Assembly (NCBI RefSeq): GCF_011008845.1
Contig: NZ_JAAIWM010000004.1
Location: 186,001 to 250,000, forward strand
Source of the DNA: Bacillus mesophilus
Lineage (GTDB): Bacteria; Bacillota; Bacilli; Bacillales; SA4
Direction of reading: 5' to 3'
Length of the DNA stretch: 64,000 bases
How positions within the stretch are numbered: the stretch's first letter is position 1; every line of letters starts with the position of its first letter. Made by a program: the position numbers and the translations under genes. Under the pieces are notes generated by a model. That model searched no databases. It was not told the DNA's origin and saw only the letters and a list, made by a program, of their open reading frames with translations. Positions 26,659-36,764 of the stretch are shown piece after piece.

Positions 26659-28377
26659 TTATTTCATAAAATGTTCATTTACAAACGCCATAACTTCTTC
26701 TGACGTACTCATTGAAAGTATTGTATGTTTATGTTTTGAGATTTCCTCTTTGGAAAGACCCTTTAATTGTGAACGTGCCGGCAATATAGAGGTTGCACTC
26801 ATACTAAACTCATCAAGCCCTAAGCCTAGTAGTAATGGAATGGCAATTGGATCTCCTGCCATTTCTCCACACATTCCTGCCCATTTCCCTTCTTTATGTG
26901 CAGCCTCAATGACCATATTAACTAAACGAAGAATAGCAGGATGATATGGTTGATACAAGTATGACACCTGTTCGTTCATACGGTCAGCGGCCATTGTATA
27001 TTGAATAAGATCATTCGTTCCAATGCTAAAGAAATCAACCTCTTTTGCAAATTGATCTGCAATAATGGCACTTGAAGGAATTTCAACCATCATTCCAATT
27101 TCAATACTGTCTGAAACCTTTGTTCCTCCCGCTACAAGCTGGTCTTTTTCTTCTAATAAAATGGTCTTAGCTTGACGGAATTCATCTAGTGTTGCAATCA
27201 TCGGGAACATAATCTTCAAGTTCCCATATACACTTGCTCTTAATAAAGCGCGAAGCTGGGTACGGAAGATGTCTTGTTGCTCTAAACAAAGACGAATTGC
27301 ACGGAACCCTAAAAACGGGTTCATTTCCTTTGGTAAATGTAAATAAGGAAGCTCTTTATCTCCACCAATATCTAATGTACGTACCACAACTGGCTTATCT
27401 CCCATGTTTTCAAGAACTGTCTTATAAGCTTCAAACTGTTCTTCTTCTGTTGGAAGTTGGTCACGGCCCATATATAGGAACTCAGTTCGATACAAACCAA
27501 TTCCCTCGCCACCATTTTCTAGCACACCTTTTACATCTTTCGGTGTTCCAATATTTGCAGCAAGCTCTACATGATGACCATCACTAGAAAGTGTTTTTTC
27601 TTCCTTTAACTTTGCCCATTCGTCTTTTTGTTTTTGATAACTTTGTTGTTTTTCTTTATATTGTAAAAGTATTTCTTCAGTTGGATTAACAATTACATTT
27701 CCATCTAAACCATCAATAATGATTACATCCCCATTTTTTGTTTCCTTAGTTACACTTTTTGTTCCAACAACTGCTGGAATTTCCATGGACCTCGCCATGA
27801 TCGCTGAATGAGAAGTACGACCACCAATATCAGTTGTGAAGCCCTTAACAAATTGACGATTTAACTGAGCTGTGTCAGAAGGAGTTAGGTCTTCTGCTAC
27901 AATAATAACATCCTCTGTGACTAAGCTAGGGTTCGGTATACTTACACCTAATAAATGTGCTAAAACTCTCTTTGTTACGTCACGAATATCAGCAGCGCGT
28001 TCTTTCATATACTCATTATCCATGTTTTCAAACATATTAATAAACAGATCAGCAACTTCACGAAGAGCAAACTCCGGATTTAGTTTTTCATGCTTCACTT
28101 TATCTTTTATTGGCTGAATGAGTTCTGGATCATTAGCTACTAATAAATGAGCATCAAAAATAGCAGCTTTGTCAGGACCTAGTTCCTTTAATGTGTGTTC
28201 CTTTATAGCCGTTAATTCTTTAACTGACTCCTGAATTGCCTGATCAAGACGAGCAATTTCAGCTTCTACTTCAATAACCTCTTTTTTCTCAATTGTTAGA
28301 TCAGGATGAACTAAATGATAAGCCTTAGCAATAGCGATTCCTTGTGAGGCTGCAATACCAGATATTGTATTTTTCAT
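26659..28377 (-). CDS. ptsI: PTS enzyme I (phosphoenolpyruvate-protein phosphotransferase)
   Basis: The 572-residue enzyme I transfers phosphate from phosphoenolpyruvate to HPr. It shows the phospho-histidine domain with [13 protein letters not shown] (active histidine near 190), the PEP-binding signature [19 protein letters not shown], and the catalytic cysteine region [13 protein letters not shown]. Length matches Bacillus enzyme I (about 570). The ptsH stop and ptsI start overlap as TAATG, so HPr and enzyme I are coupled. A strong terminator ends the operon. Confidence 0.98.
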   Translation of the reverse strand: MKNTISGIAASQGIAIAKAYHLVHPDLTIEKKEVIEVEAEIARLDQAIQESVKELTAIKEHTLKELGPDKAAIFDAHLLVANDPELIQPIKDKVKHEKLNPEFALREVADLFINMFENMDNEYMKERAADIRDVTKRVLAHLLGVSIPNPSLVTEDVIIVAEDLTPSDTAQLNRQFVKGFTTDIGGRTSHSAIMARSMEIPAVVGTKSVTKETKNGDVIIIDGLDGNVIVNPTEEILLQYKEKQQSYQKQKDEWAKLKEEKTLSSDGHHVELAANIGTPKDVKGVLENGGEGIGLYRTEFLYMGRDQLPTEEEQFEAYKTVLENMGDKPVVVRTLDIGGDKELPYLHLPKEMNPFLGFRAIRLCLEQQDIFRTQLRALLRASVYGNLKIMFPMIATLDEFRQAKTILLEEKDQLVAGGTKVSDSIEIGMMVEIPSSAIIADQFAKEVDFFSIGTNDLIQYTMAADRMNEQVSYLYQPYHPAILRLVNMVIEAAHKEGKWAGMCGEMAGDPIAIPLLLGLGLDEFSMSATSILPARSQLKGLSKEEISKHKHTILSMSTSEEVMAFVNEHFMK

Positions 28378-28643
28378 TATTCACCAAGACCTTCTTTTTT
28401 GATGGTTTCAGTTAGGGCGTCAATAGCTCCCTCAGCATCGTCACCATTTGCACTAATTGTAATCTGACTACCACTTGGGATCCCTAATGACATGACACCC
28501 ATAATTGACTTCAAGTTAACAGAACGCTCATTATATTCAACCGTAATTTCACTGTTAAATTGACCTGCTGTTTGAACGAGAACTGTAGCAGGCCTTGCAT
28601 GAACTCCTGATTCTGCTGTAATTTTAAATGTTTTTTCTGCCAT
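28377..28643 (-). CDS. ptsH: Phosphocarrier protein HPr
   Basis: The 88-residue HPr has the catalytic His15 in GVHARPA and the regulatory Ser46 in LKSIMGVMS, the target of HPr kinase in Firmicutes. An ATG three codons upstream (28652) touches the AAAGGGAG ribosome site, whereas the ATG at 28643 has a 9-nt spacer and gives canonical numbering of His15 and Ser46, so it is chosen. HPr-Ser46-P is the CcpA corepressor in this group. Confidence 0.97.
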   Translation of the reverse strand: MAEKTFKITAESGVHARPATVLVQTAGQFNSEITVEYNERSVNLKSIMGVMSLGIPSGSQITISANGDDAEGAIDALTETIKKEGLGE

Positions 28644-28691
28644 AGTAGACATCTCCCTTTTGAGTATGATTTTTATTTATTATTTTTATAT

Positions 28692-28723
28692 TTCGGCTCT
28701 GTTAGACCTTGTAAATTAACAGT
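28692..28723. repeat. Possible remnant of the MITE end in the ptsG-ptsH gap
   Basis: CGGCTCTGTTAGACCTTGT matches the left end of the element at 14731 (GGCTGTGTTAAACCTTGT) at 16 of 18 positions. It is followed within a few bases by TTAACAG, which can pair with CTGTTA. No target duplication was found, so it may be a decayed or internally deleted copy, or chance. Confidence 0.4.
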
Positions 28724-28739
28724 ACCTGTATTTACATAA

Positions 28740-30800
28740 CTAACCTTCAATCTTAACTACATCTTCTCTTGTTGATACATTACCCTGTTTTTCTATGGAA
28801 ACAGTTTGACCTTGCTTTAAGTTGGTGAAGATGATTGGTGTAATGATAGAAGGCGCATTTTTCTTTACAAATTCTAAATCAATCTTCAAGATCTCTTGAC
28901 CCTTTTTCACCATATCTCCTTGTTCAACGAGAGCAGTAAATCCTTCTCCCTTTAAATGTACTGTATCAATTCCAACGTGAATTAAGATTTCTCTTCCAGA
29001 TGAAGACTCAATTCCAATTGCATGCTTAGTTGGAAACAGGTTAACAATTTTCCCATCCACCGGGGAAACTACAACTCCAGCATTAGGTAAAACTGCAAAT
29101 CCGTCTCCCATCATACGCTCCGAAAATACTTGGTCAGGCACTTCATCCAAGGGTAGAATTTCTCCCGCTAAAGGAGAAGCGTACACCTCTAGTTCTGGTT
29201 CTGTTTGTAAAGCTTCTGGATTTATTTCCTCAATTTGTTGTACTACCCCTTTTTCAGGTGATTTAGTCACTGAATGAGGTGTTTTACCATTAATAATATC
29301 TTGAATTTGAGTTTTTAAGTTATCAGAAAGAGGACCGAAAATTGCTTGGATATTGTTTCCTACTTCCAGTACTCCTGATGCTCCTAATGACTTAAGTCGA
29401 TCTTTATCTACTTGCTTTTGATCATTTACGGATACACGTAATCGAGTAATACAAGCATCTAGATGTGCAATATTCTCTTTTCCACCCATTGCTTCTAAGA
29501 TGTTGTAAGGTAATTCGCCTGCCTTAACAGGTTTAGCTGTGTTTTGTGATACATCTTCACGACCCGGCGTGTTTAAGTTAAATTTTCTGATTGCAAATCG
29601 GAAGCCGAAATAGTAAATAACAGCAAATACTAGGCCAACTGGAATGACAAGCCACCATTCAGTTCTTCCAGGAAGTACTCCAAATAATAGGAAATCAATT
29701 ACCCCACCAGAAAACGTCATTCCAATTTTGACATCTAAGAGATGCATGGTCATAAATGATAGGCCTGCAAAAATTGCATGAATGCCAAACAATACAGGTG
29801 CCACGAACAAGAATGAAAATTCAATTGGTTCTGTAATACCTGTTAGGAAAGAAGTTAGAGCAGCTGAACCCATAATTCCTGCTACAATTTTTTTATTTTC
29901 CTTACGAGCCTCATGATATATAGCTAATGCTGCAGCCGGTAAACCAAACATCATAAACGGAAACTTCCCTGTCATAAACGTTCCTGCTGTCAATTCTGCA
30001 CCTTCTCTGATCTGTTCCATAAAAATACGTTGGTCTCCACGTATTAACTCGCCTGCAGCGTTTGTATATTGTCCAAACTCATACCATATTGGTGAATAAA
30101 AGATGTGATGCAAGCCAAATGGAATTAATGCTCTTTCAATGACACCGAACATGAATGCCGATAAAGTCCTGTTTGAATCAATTACATAATATGAAAAATG
30201 ATTAAGGCCAGTTTGAATTGGAGGCCACACGAGTAACATTAGAAATCCTAGTAAAACAGCTGTTGCTGCTGTAATAATAGGAACAAAACGCTTACCCGCA
30301 AAAAAACCTAAGTATGATGGCAATTCAATATTAAAATACTTCCCATAAAGATAGGCTGCGATAATACCAACAATGATTCCTCCAAAAACTCCCGTCTGTA
30401 ACGTTGGAATTCCTAGAACTGTTGCATATGCTGGATCATTTACTCCCTCTGGCAATGGAAGCTTTCCTTGAATCGTTAAAATGGTGTTCATTGTTCTGTT
30501 CATAATTAAATATCCGATGATCGCAGCTAGTCCTGCGACACCATCGCCTGCCAAACCGATTGCAACACCGACAGCAAAAAGTAAGGGAAGATTATCAAAG
30601 ATAATTCCTCCAGCACCCTCCATAACAATGGCTGTGTTTTGTAGCCATGTTGCTTTTAAATAGGTAGCCTTTTCTAATGTGGCGGGGTTTTGAAGAGCAT
30701 TACCTAAAGCTAGTAAAATACCAGCAGCAGGCAATAACGCAACTGGAAGCATTAATGCTCTACCCACTTTTTGTAATGTCCCAAAAATTCTCTTAAACAT
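28740..30800 (-). CDS. ptsG: Glucose PTS enzyme IICBA (PtsG)
   Basis: The 686-residue transporter starts [19 protein letters not shown] behind AAGGAGG at 30800; 20 further open codons upstream have no ribosome site and lie in the regulated leader. Order is IIC (about 1-410, multiple membrane helices, substrate motif [12 protein letters not shown]), IIB (about 430-510, phospho-cysteine in [12 protein letters not shown]) and IIA (about 545-686, phospho-histidine in [14 protein letters not shown]). It imports and phosphorylates glucose. Gene order glcT-ptsG-ptsH-ptsI and the leader antiterminator agree with Bacillus subtilis. N-acetylglucosamine-type relatives exist, but the leader supports glucose. 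Confidence 0.95.
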   Translation of the reverse strand: MFKRIFGTLQKVGRALMLPVALLPAAGILLALGNALQNPATLEKATYLKATWLQNTAIVMEGAGGIIFDNLPLLFAVGVAIGLAGDGVAGLAAIIGYLIMNRTMNTILTIQGKLPLPEGVNDPAYATVLGIPTLQTGVFGGIIVGIIAAYLYGKYFNIELPSYLGFFAGKRFVPIITAATAVLLGFLMLLVWPPIQTGLNHFSYYVIDSNRTLSAFMFGVIERALIPFGLHHIFYSPIWYEFGQYTNAAGELIRGDQRIFMEQIREGAELTAGTFMTGKFPFMMFGLPAAALAIYHEARKENKKIVAGIMGSAALTSFLTGITEPIEFSFLFVAPVLFGIHAIFAGLSFMTMHLLDVKIGMTFSGGVIDFLLFGVLPGRTEWWLVIPVGLVFAVIYYFGFRFAIRKFNLNTPGREDVSQNTAKPVKAGELPYNILEAMGGKENIAHLDACITRLRVSVNDQKQVDKDRLKSLGASGVLEVGNNIQAIFGPLSDNLKTQIQDIINGKTPHSVTKSPEKGVVQQIEEINPEALQTEPELEVYASPLAGEILPLDEVPDQVFSERMMGDGFAVLPNAGVVVSPVDGKIVNLFPTKHAIGIESSSGREILIHVGIDTVHLKGEGFTALVEQGDMVKKGQEILKIDLEFVKKNAPSIITPIIFTNLKQGQTVSIEKQGNVSTREDVVKIEG

Positions 30801-30890
30801 AATAACCTCCTTATCTTCTAAGAAACTAACTGTATACATACATCTGAACCTAAAAAGCAAGAACGATCCTTCAAATCAAACAAAAAGAAC

Positions 30891-30996
30891 AAAAAAAGGC
30901 ATGAGAAAGAAGTGTATAGATCAACACAAGGGTAGGATTCCCCAAATGTCTTATCTATTACTCTTCTTCACTCATGCCTGATCGAATCAGTAACAC
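30891..30996 (-). promoter_or_regulatory. GlcT-responsive RNA antiterminator (RAT) overlapping a terminator, ptsG leader
   Basis: On the minus strand GTGTTACTGATTCGATCAGG followed by CATGAGT (30995 downward) has the form of the ribonucleic antiterminator recognised by GlcT/SacY/LicT proteins. Its 3' part overlaps AGGCATGAG (30979 downward), the 5' arm of a large terminator. The 3' arm, CTTCTTTCTCATGCCT (30913-30898), is followed by T7. GlcT binding and terminator folding are thus mutually exclusive, allowing ptsG expression only when glucose is present. The RAT begins only about 3 nt after the glcT stop codon. Confidence 0.88.
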
Positions 30997-30998
30997 GT

Positions 30999-31859
30999 TT
31001 ACGAAGTTATTTCTTGATTTTTAGCTGAAAGCCTTTGCAAATGTAAGGTCAAATATACAGCCTCTGCTTCAAAGACTTTAACTTTTAATTGCTGTTGTAC
31101 GATCTTTATAAGCTTCCATGCGAGATTATAGCATACAGGATATTCGGCCTGCAAGATATTTGAGAGATTTGTTGAAATACCAACATTTTCCTCTGATCGA
31201 ACACGATCTAACATAAAACGAATGTGACTTACTAGGCGAACATACTGAACACCTTCTCGATCTAGGTTTGTTTTTAATGAGTCTTCAATAACCTCGACCA
31301 GTTTATGAATAAGCTGAGAATGTTGATTGACTTCGGAAAGGCGCCGGTCCGAAACCGCACTGTGAATGTGCAACGCAATAAAACCAATCTCTCCTTCAGG
31401 AAATGAAACCTCTAATTTCTCATTAATCATTTGAACGACCTCAGTGGCCACACTATACTCCTCTGGATAGAGCGTCTTAGTTTCAAGCGAGAAAGGATTC
31501 TTAATCTCCAGACCTTCCTGGAGTCTCTTAATGGCAAAAGAGATGTGATCTGTTAGCGATATTAATAATTGTTGATTTAGCTTTTTTCTTATAGAAACGG
31601 TAATGAAATGTATGACATCATTCATACATTCAATAATTTCTTCACTGACGTATGGCAGAAGTTTCTTATACTGATCTTGTTCCTTTTCACTAGTAAGAAC
31701 AAAAAGTTTTTCTATTGGTGATACATCAATGCTGTTTCCTTTCGATTTATTAAAGCCAATTCCTTTACCAATTAAAACAACCTCATCTTTACCAGGAAGG
31801 CTATTTGCAATGATTACATTATTGTTTAGTACTTTCTTGACAGTATACGAACTACCCAT
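30999..31859 (-). CDS. glcT: Transcriptional antiterminator GlcT (BglG family)
   Basis: The 286-residue protein has an N-terminal CAT RNA-binding domain (about 6-60: YTVKKVLNNNVIIA, GKGIGFNKSKG) and two PTS-regulation domains with conserved histidines (DHISFAIKRLQEG, IALHIHSA, VSHIRFMLDRV, LTLHLQRLS). It binds the RAT in the ptsG leader immediately downstream of its own gene and is inactivated by phosphorylation from PtsG when glucose is absent (known for B. subtilis). GAAGGTG precedes the ATG. Confidence 0.95.
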   Translation of the reverse strand: MGSSYTVKKVLNNNVIIANSLPGKDEVVLIGKGIGFNKSKGNSIDVSPIEKLFVLTSEKEQDQYKKLLPYVSEEIIECMNDVIHFITVSIRKKLNQQLLISLTDHISFAIKRLQEGLEIKNPFSLETKTLYPEEYSVATEVVQMINEKLEVSFPEGEIGFIALHIHSAVSDRRLSEVNQHSQLIHKLVEVIEDSLKTNLDREGVQYVRLVSHIRFMLDRVRSEENVGISTNLSNILQAEYPVCYNLAWKLIKIVQQQLKVKVFEAEAVYLTLHLQRLSAKNQEITS

Positions 31860-31897
31860 CTGTACACCTTCTCACCTATCTTCGTAATATTCTATAT

Positions 31898-31925
31898 CGT
31901 ATAGGAAACGAATTATTCTGGTCAA
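31898..31925 (-). promoter_or_regulatory. Candidate sigma-A promoter of glcT
   Basis: Minus-strand TTGACC (31925-31920), 16 bp and TATACG (31903-31898), about 40 bp upstream of the glcT ATG. Confidence 0.5.
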
Positions 31926-32109
31926 TAGAAATACATTCCTATGCTACTTTCACTTAGTTTTTTTTACTTTCATTAGGAGGTTATCCTTTAGCACTGTAAT
32001 GAAACACTGTATGAAATCATGGCTCACTACCTCAAACATGTATTAATGGTGTTTAAAAACTGTTACACTTACAAACACTTAACTTTACTTATAACAACTT
32101 ATTTGGTGC

Positions 32110-32139
32110 TTGCTTATTTAAAGATTCACTTACTATAAT
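32110..32139 (+). promoter_or_regulatory. Candidate sigma-A promoter of the DeoR-HAD operon
   Basis: TTGCTT, 18 bp and a consensus TATAAT (32134-32139). Transcription would start near 32146, downstream of a possible GTG codon at 32143, which supports the TTG at 32158 as the true start. Confidence 0.5.
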
Positions 32140-32157
32140 GAAGTGGGGGTGAAGAAT

Positions 32158-32931
32158 TTGTTTCAAGAAGAAAGACTAATTAAAATTATGAGTATTTTAG
32201 CTGCTAAAAAAAGAATTAGTATTGAAGAAATTTGCGAAACTTTTAATGTATCAAGAGATACAGCCAGACGTGATCTTGTAAAACTAGACGAACAAGGTCA
32301 AATTGTTAGGACACGTGGTGGTGCACTACAACCAACACAGCATTTACTAAACACTTATGAAGATCGAAAAAACACACAAGCTATGTCAAAGCATAAAATT
32401 GGGCTGGCAGCAGTCAATCTCATCCGAGACGAGGAACAGATTCTTCTTGACTCTTCTACCACTGTCCAAAGTATGGTTGAGTATTGGAAAAGTGTTCATA
32501 ACAGAGTGGTCACAAACTCAGTTGATATTGCAAGCTTAATGGTTGGCAAACACCACTGTGAGGTACATTTACTTGGTGGTATTATCCATCCAACTCAACG
32601 GTTTATATATGGCGCAAAAACATTAGAAAGCCTAAATCAATTACATTTCCAGAAGCTCTTTTTGGGAGCGTGTGGTGTTACAAAGGACGGTTTATCGAAT
32701 CCATACGAAGAAGAATCAACACTTATTAAAAATATGATTAATAGAGCTGAGCAGGTTATTGTTTTGGCGGATTCCACTAAATTTCATCAACAGTTATTTC
32801 ACCATGTTTGTTCGTTAGAAAGTATAGATATGATTATTACTGATCAGGAACCAGATCAGTCTTTCCAAGAATTATTGGTTCAATTGGATATCCAAATCAT
32901 CGTAACAATAGGAGATGAAATAGATGATTAA
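32158..32931 (+). CDS. DeoR family transcriptional regulator
   Basis: The 257-residue regulator begins MFQEERLIKIMSIL from a TTG behind GGGGGTG; a GTG at 32143 is rejected because it precedes the likely transcription start. The DeoR helix-turn-helix (about 18-55, ISIEEICETFNVSRDTARRDL) is followed by a sugar-phosphate sensor domain (about 75-250) including LLDSSTTVQSM and the LADSTKF motif. It overlaps the HAD gene by 8 bp. Members usually sense phosphorylated sugars, and the paired HAD phosphatase may act on the same compound. Confidence 0.88.
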   Translation: MFQEERLIKIMSILAAKKRISIEEICETFNVSRDTARRDLVKLDEQGQIVRTRGGALQPTQHLLNTYEDRKNTQAMSKHKIGLAAVNLIRDEEQILLDSSTTVQSMVEYWKSVHNRVVTNSVDIASLMVGKHHCEVHLLGGIIHPTQRFIYGAKTLESLNQLHFQKLFLGACGVTKDGLSNPYEEESTLIKNMINRAEQVIVLADSTKFHQQLFHHVCSLESIDMIITDQEPDQSFQELLVQLDIQIIVTIGDEIDD

Positions 32932-33724
32932 GTTAATTGTTAGCGATTTAGATGGTACACTCCTTGATGAAAATATAAAAGTTCGAGAGCGTGATATTAA
33001 ATCTATACATAAGGCACAGGAGATGGGAATAAACTTTTGCTTAGCTACAGGTCGTAAGGATTTAGATATCATTGAAGTTTCTAAGATGATTGACCGTACC
33101 TTTCATCGCATTAGCCAAAATGGAGCATTTATTGTGCTAGACGACCAAACAGATTTTCATAGCACTTTTTTTGAGTCATCAATAGCCCAAAAAATTTATA
33201 GTCATGTGGTTGATAAAGAAGTGCTAACTCTTGTATCAACAAGAGATACTGAAATCATCGATCGTAACAATGAGATTGTTGAAAGAATACAAAAGGTCCT
33301 TTTTTCACCTCTCATAATCAATCCCAATTTATACAACGATATCGGAGTAACTATTCACCCCTCAAAGATTATTGTAACAGGCAAAGACGAGGTAATTGAA
33401 GAACTTCAAACAGAATTGCTACAAGCCTATCCCAACGAAATCGATGCCTTTATTTCTGCTAAGTACACACTAGATATCATGCCTAAAAATATTAGTAAAG
33501 GAAATGCCGTGAAGAAACTCGCGGAACGTATTGGGATTTCCCTAGAGGAAATTGCTTGTATCGGTGATTCCTTTAATGATGTATCGATGCTACAGGTTGC
33601 CAAATATGGATTTGCTATGAGTAAGGCAAAGCAAGGTGTAAAAGAATGTGCAGATTATGTAGTGGAGAGTGTTGGGGAAGCAATAGAAATCATTTTAGAG
33701 ATAAATTCCTCAGAAACCACATAA
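32924..33724 (+). CDS. Cof-type HAD-IIB family phosphatase
   Basis: The 266-residue hydrolase has the HAD motifs DLDGTLLDE (nucleophile D8 and acid D10), the ATGR motif II region, lysine in NISKGNA, and GDSFNDVSML (metal-binding aspartates). The cap between about 85 and 185 is the C2B type of Cof proteins. Such enzymes dephosphorylate sugar phosphates or flavin and pyridoxal phosphates. AGGAG precedes the ATG and the gene overlaps the DeoR regulator, so the two are cotranscribed. Confidence 0.9.
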   Translation: MIKLIVSDLDGTLLDENIKVRERDIKSIHKAQEMGINFCLATGRKDLDIIEVSKMIDRTFHRISQNGAFIVLDDQTDFHSTFFESSIAQKIYSHVVDKEVLTLVSTRDTEIIDRNNEIVERIQKVLFSPLIINPNLYNDIGVTIHPSKIIVTGKDEVIEELQTELLQAYPNEIDAFISAKYTLDIMPKNISKGNAVKKLAERIGISLEEIACIGDSFNDVSMLQVAKYGFAMSKAKQGVKECADYVVESVGEAIEIILEINSSETT

Positions 33725-33845
33725 GTAAAGTAAGTAATTATAAGTAAAAATGTTTTATACTAAAATTCAATTAAAGTCCTAAAAATGATATTAATATAAT
33801 AACGACTCTATTTCAGAATGTTTTAATTTTCAGGGTCTAAAATAT

Positions 33846-33879
33846 AAACATCCTTGGATCAATCGATCCAAGGATGTTT
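33846..33879. terminator. Bidirectional terminator between convergent genes
   Basis: AAACATCCTTGGATC and its exact complement form a 15-bp stem around AATC, with T-rich sequence on both outgoing strands. It separates the HAD gene (plus) from the cysteine-desulfurase-like gene (minus). Confidence 0.85.
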
Positions 33880-33930
33880 ATGGCTATTTAATTTTATATG
33901 TTTTAAGATACGACTTAATCTATCCCTGTG

Positions 33931-35163
33931 CTATAAAAGCTTAACTGCTTTAATAAACCTCTCCACTTCTTCAAGTGTATTATACGGTGCTAATCCTGCA
34001 CGGATCCAACTACCACTCTGAATAATTCCGAGTTTCTCTGCCAGTGTGGTAGCATAAAAGTGCCCATCTGCAATAAAAATTCCATGCTCCTCTGCCATTC
34101 GCTGACACACCTCAAGTGGTGTATAGCCCTCGATTGTAAAAGCAATTGTTGGAGTTTTCGCTACCCCTGGCGCTGCCTGGTAGAGCGTTACTTTTGGTAT
34201 AGATGCTAGACCTTCTCTTAGTCTAGCAGCCAGTTCATTTTCGTACATGTCTATGTTCATTAACCCTGACTGCAGCTTCTCTTTTCTTGTAGCCCCTATA
34301 CCCAAACTAGCCATAAACTCGATTGCTGGTTTGATTCCCGCTATTCCCTCATGGTTTTGAGTACCCGTTTCTAATTTATCGGGAATATAGCTTGGTGCAG
34401 GATTAAGTTTAAATGGCTCAATCCGTTCAAACAGCTCTTCTTTAATTGCTGCAATTCCAACATGTGGTCCAAAGAACTTATATGCTGAACATAAAAGTAT
34501 ATCAATCCCCAGAGAGTCACGATCAATTAATACGTGCGGAGCAGCGTGAACAGCATCAACTGCTACTAGCGCCCCTACTCCCTTTGCCACTTTAGAGATT
34601 GAAGCAATATCATTAATCGTACCTACGGCGTTTGAAGCAAGACCAACAGCAACTAAACGGGTATTTTCATTAATGACTTCCTGAAGGTTATCAAGATTAA
34701 GTGTTAATGAATCTTTATTAACTGAAATCCATCTAACCTTTATTCCACGATCTTCAGCCATAGTAATCCATGGATCAACATTGGCTCGGTGGTCCATTTC
34801 AGTTACGACAATTTCGTCCCCAGGTCCCCATTGTTTTCCTAATGCTCTTGCAATCGCTAGTGCAAGAGTCGTCATATTGGCACCAAAGGCAACCTCATTC
34901 TCCTTTACCCCTAAGAAATCTCCAATCGCTAATTTAGCTTCTGATATCATTTCCTCTGTTTCACGGCTTGTGGGAAAGGCTCCGTGCAGATTGGCACCTC
35001 CATTTTCCATGTATTTTGTTACTCCCTCAATGGAAGCTCTAACAACCTGCGTGCCACCTGGACCATCAAAATAAGTAACAGGTTGACCTTTATAAGTTCG
35101 ATTAAGGGCTGGAAATTGACTACGTACTTTAGCAATTGGAAAGGTACTTATACTTTGGTTCAT
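33931..35163 (-). CDS. Cysteine desulfurase-like PLP enzyme (class V aminotransferase fold)
   Basis: The 410-residue protein has the SufS/NifS-type fold: YFDGPGGTQV at the N-terminus, the cofactor-stacking region VTEMDHRANVDPW, VDAVHAAPH, and the PLP-binding lysine in CSAYKFFGPH. It belongs to the desulfurase-like subgroup often found apart from suf or isc genes, and the usual catalytic-cysteine loop is not obvious. The ATG at 35163 is chosen since AGGAG stands 8 nt before it; the ATG six codons upstream lacks a site. It lies 24 bp after an M20 dipeptidase and probably shares its transcript. Substrate unknown. Confidence 0.85.
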   Translation of the reverse strand: MNQSISTFPIAKVRSQFPALNRTYKGQPVTYFDGPGGTQVVRASIEGVTKYMENGGANLHGAFPTSRETEEMISEAKLAIGDFLGVKENEVAFGANMTTLALAIARALGKQWGPGDEIVVTEMDHRANVDPWITMAEDRGIKVRWISVNKDSLTLNLDNLQEVINENTRLVAVGLASNAVGTINDIASISKVAKGVGALVAVDAVHAAPHVLIDRDSLGIDILLCSAYKFFGPHVGIAAIKEELFERIEPFKLNPAPSYIPDKLETGTQNHEGIAGIKPAIEFMASLGIGATRKEKLQSGLMNIDMYENELAARLREGLASIPKVTLYQAAPGVAKTPTIAFTIEGYTPLEVCQRMAEEHGIFIADGHFYATTLAEKLGIIQSGSWIRAGLAPYNTLEEVERFIKAVKLL

Positions 35164-35187
35164 GGTGTTAGCTCCTAACATTACAAT

Positions 35188-36594
35188 TTATTTTGATGTC
35201 TCTAATGAATGTTGGTTCATAGCGATGGGAAATCCTGAAAGCATATAAGCCATGTGAACAACACCTTCCTCAAAATCAACGAGACGAATAGATTCGTTTG
35301 GAGCATGTGCCTTAGATTCTACCCAGCCTACCCCCGTACTTACGACAGGTACTTGTAACTGATTTCCAAATTCATACATAGGCCCAGTTCCAGCAGAATT
35401 TGGTGCTAGCACAGCTTCCTTTTCATAAACCGCACTTGCTGTTTCTAAGACGTGTGCAACAAACGGATGGTTATAATCTGAACGATATGCTTTTTGGCCG
35501 TTAATTAACACTACATTGATATCATCAAACCCATGTGCCTTCAAATGAGCTTGAACACTTTCAAAAATATGTTGAGGATCTTGGCCAGGCACAAGTCGGC
35601 AATCAAGCTTAACTTTTGCATTCTTTGGTAAAACTGTTTTAGCACCTTCACCTGTATAACCACTTTCGATTCCACAAATTGTCATGGTCGGTTGAAATAC
35701 CATTGCTTCTCTCGGATCCACACCCTTTGCTTCCGTGATAAGTGGTCGTTTTAAGCCATAGAGATTTCTAACTGCCTCTTCATTGAAAGGGAGGTTAGCA
35801 ACGACTTCCTTCTCTAACTCTGTTGGTTCATCAATGTCATCATAAAAACCTTTAACTAAAATATCATTTTTTTCATTTCTCATTGTAGCTAAAGCTTGAA
35901 CTAATCTCCAAGCTGCATTATCAACATAAGCACCTACTGATGAGTGCATATCAATATCTGCTCCCGCACAAGTTAACTCCATATAGGCCATTCCCTTGAT
36001 TCCAGCGACCATGTTTACTCGCTCTTCCTCATCCTTTCCACCAAACTCCCATATACAAGCATCAGCCTTAAATAAATCTTTATACTTTACCAAATACGGC
36101 GCAAGATTAGGACTTCCAATCTCCTCTTCGCCCTCAACCATAAACTTGATATTACAAGGCAAGCCGTCTAGCTGTTTCAGGACCTTTATAGCTGTTAATC
36201 TAGCAATCAAGTCACCCTTATTGTCTGAAACTCCTCTAGCAAATAGCTTTCCATCTAAAATAGTTGGCTCAAACGGCTCACTATTCCATTCATTTAATGG
36301 CTCTGGCGGTTGTACATCATAATGGTTATAAAACAGTAACGTTTTTGTTGAATCACCTTTGCTACCAGCCGGGAAGAATCCATACACAACAGGATTACCT
36401 CCTAACTCGTCAAGTACCTTTGCTTCACCCCCGGCTTGTTCAAATAACTCAACGACAAATTGAACCGTTTCAGGAATTGCTTTATTTTGAGCAGAGATTG
36501 TCGGTAACCTTAAATAATTTTTTAATGTTTCAATCGATTCTGATACCACATCTTTAGTAAGACCTCTTAAGGATTCAACTAATTGTTCACTCAT
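35188..36594 (-). CDS. M20 family dipeptidase/peptidase
   Basis: The 468-residue zinc peptidase shows FYNHYDVQPPEP (first metal histidine and catalytic aspartate), RGVSDNKGD, GEEEIGSPN (catalytic glutamate), and a dimerisation domain at about 200-350. It belongs to the CNDP/PepV-like branch. A GTG at 36603 touches the AAGGAG site, so the ATG at 36594 with an 8-nt spacer is preferred. It is the first gene of a two-gene unit with the desulfurase-like enzyme; release of a sulfur amino acid from a dipeptide is conceivable but unproven. Confidence 0.88.
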   Translation of the reverse strand: MSEQLVESLRGLTKDVVSESIETLKNYLRLPTISAQNKAIPETVQFVVELFEQAGGEAKVLDELGGNPVVYGFFPAGSKGDSTKTLLFYNHYDVQPPEPLNEWNSEPFEPTILDGKLFARGVSDNKGDLIARLTAIKVLKQLDGLPCNIKFMVEGEEEIGSPNLAPYLVKYKDLFKADACIWEFGGKDEEERVNMVAGIKGMAYMELTCAGADIDMHSSVGAYVDNAAWRLVQALATMRNEKNDILVKGFYDDIDEPTELEKEVVANLPFNEEAVRNLYGLKRPLITEAKGVDPREAMVFQPTMTICGIESGYTGEGAKTVLPKNAKVKLDCRLVPGQDPQHIFESVQAHLKAHGFDDINVVLINGQKAYRSDYNHPFVAHVLETASAVYEKEAVLAPNSAGTGPMYEFGNQLQVPVVSTGVGWVESKAHAPNESIRLVDFEEGVVHMAYMLSGFPIAMNQHSLETSK

Positions 36595-36764
36595 TACACT
36601 CACTCCTTCATTAAGATATGTTATATAATTCGGTATACGAAAGAAATATTCCTTTCTTACTTATATCATTTTTCAGATAATTTAGAAATATTTTTTTAAA
36701 CAAAATGATAAAATAAGCTGAATGTGATAAAATTTCAATAATCTACTAATATGGAGGTACATAT

